This document shows positions 63,574 through 64,000 of a stretch of 64,000 nucleotides of DNA, piece after piece. The stretch spans positions 1 through 64,000 of the forward strand of contig JAJOZX010012022.1 in NCBI GenBank assembly GCA_023014485.1. Direction: 5' to 3'. The notes under the pieces are model-generated. The model ran no database searches and was not told the DNA's origin. It worked only from the letters and a program-made list of their open reading frames with translations. The stretch's first letter is position 1, and every line of letters begins with the position of its first letter. The position numbers and the translations under genes are program-made. Origin of the DNA: Bathynomus jamesi. Lineage: Eukaryota; Arthropoda; Malacostraca; Isopoda; Cirolanidae.

Positions 63574-64000
63574 GGCATCCCAAAAAAATGTATACACACT
63601 TTAAATAATTATAAAGGCAGTGTTTATTAAAATACATTTCATTTTCAAAATGTAATAGAATCTACAGACATTATTTGTTTTGTCAATGCCTGTTTTCAAA
63701 CTGACGTCCGTTCTGGTCCAGGCACTGCTGATAACGCGAAGCAATGGAATCGCAAACATCACGAAACATTTCGTTTGGTATTGTGTGCATTCTCGTTCAA
63801 TGGCTGCTCTCAATTCAGCGACTGTTGCAGGTTTTATAGCGTAGACTTTGTCTTTTAAGTATCCCCATAAAAAAAAGTCTAGTGGTGTGAGGTCTGGTGA
63901 ACGCGGAGGGTATTCTACGAAACCCCTTCGTCCAATCCACATCCACATCGTGCCAAGTACCACTCGCAATACTCCACTCTTCGGTCCGGATCATCTTCAT
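63571..64000 (-). mobile_element. Internally deleted DD41D element, cut by window edge
   Basis: The end CAGGGCATCCCAAAAAAATG follows (TA)n. The minus strand shows, from 64000, an N-terminal linker piece (DPDRRVEYCEWY-like codons at 63990-63955). This is fused directly to MWIGRRGFVEYPPRSPDLTP and LDFFLWGYLKDKVYAIKPAT, with the third catalytic Asp in TPLDF. The core with the first two Asp is deleted. A frameshift near 63790 precedes the C-terminal tail. The other end lies outside. Confidence 0.82.

Overview
This is a eukaryotic, AT-rich, repeat-dominated window. Evidence for a nuclear animal genome includes spliced exons with GT/AG sites, a histone H3 copy, tRNA- and 5S-derived SINE-like repeats, long (TA)n/(GA)n/(CA)n microsatellites and a very dense load of cut-and-paste transposons. 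Scattered TTAGG-like arrays, Tc1/mariner elements with the DD41D signature, Penelope-like repeats and the microsatellite load point to an arthropod, probably a crustacean. That assignment is inference.

Only a small part looks like host gene. On the minus strand, 40348-38710 carries a convincing three-exon gene of the CCDC32 (C15orf57) family, whose splice sites and reading frames join exactly into 130 aa. Immediately downstream on the same strand, 37701-37272 holds two more well-spliced exons of a gene I do not recognise. At 16583-16918 an open H3-like frame with two internal deletions is probably a decayed histone copy. A protein-coding relic of an uncharacterised, transposon-like family lies at 44150-42476 (minus).

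The rest is mobile DNA, often nested. Region by region: 0-10 kb has a decayed hAT (969-3193) and a Tc1 copy (6539-10015) containing a hAT MITE (6618-8840), which itself contains a mariner (6925-8735). At 10-21 kb lie 5S-derived SINE-like repeats, a young DD41D element (12008-13587), the H3-like ORF and a second hAT (18533-20854). At 21-33 kb there is a run of DD41D Tc1/mariner derivatives, several rebuilt as large inverted repeats. These include a roughly 2-kb palindrome (26539-28548), together with Penelope-like fold-backs carrying hammerhead-ribozyme-like cores. At 33-37 kb lie a truncated Tc1 and a multi-hairpin element (35608-35898) inside a 5S-like repeat. At 37-47 kb are the host genes, with pogo-, mariner-, piggyBac- and LINE-type insertions. 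At 47-54 kb there is a mosaic of Merlin (ISXO2-like) elements, each followed by TTAGG-rich DNA and a hairpin. At 54-64 kb lie two more rearranged DD41D elements, a LINE broken by another Tc1-like copy, a hAT relic, a DD38E Tc1-like element interrupted by a hAT MITE, and the start of one more DD41D element at the window edge.

The most unusual signals are the repeated formation of inverted duplications in unrelated DD41D copies, the head-to-head Penelope-like units with minimal hammerhead motifs, the three-hairpin element with an 8-bp target duplication, and the Merlin/hairpin mosaic. Target-site duplications (TSDs) let several nesting orders be read directly.
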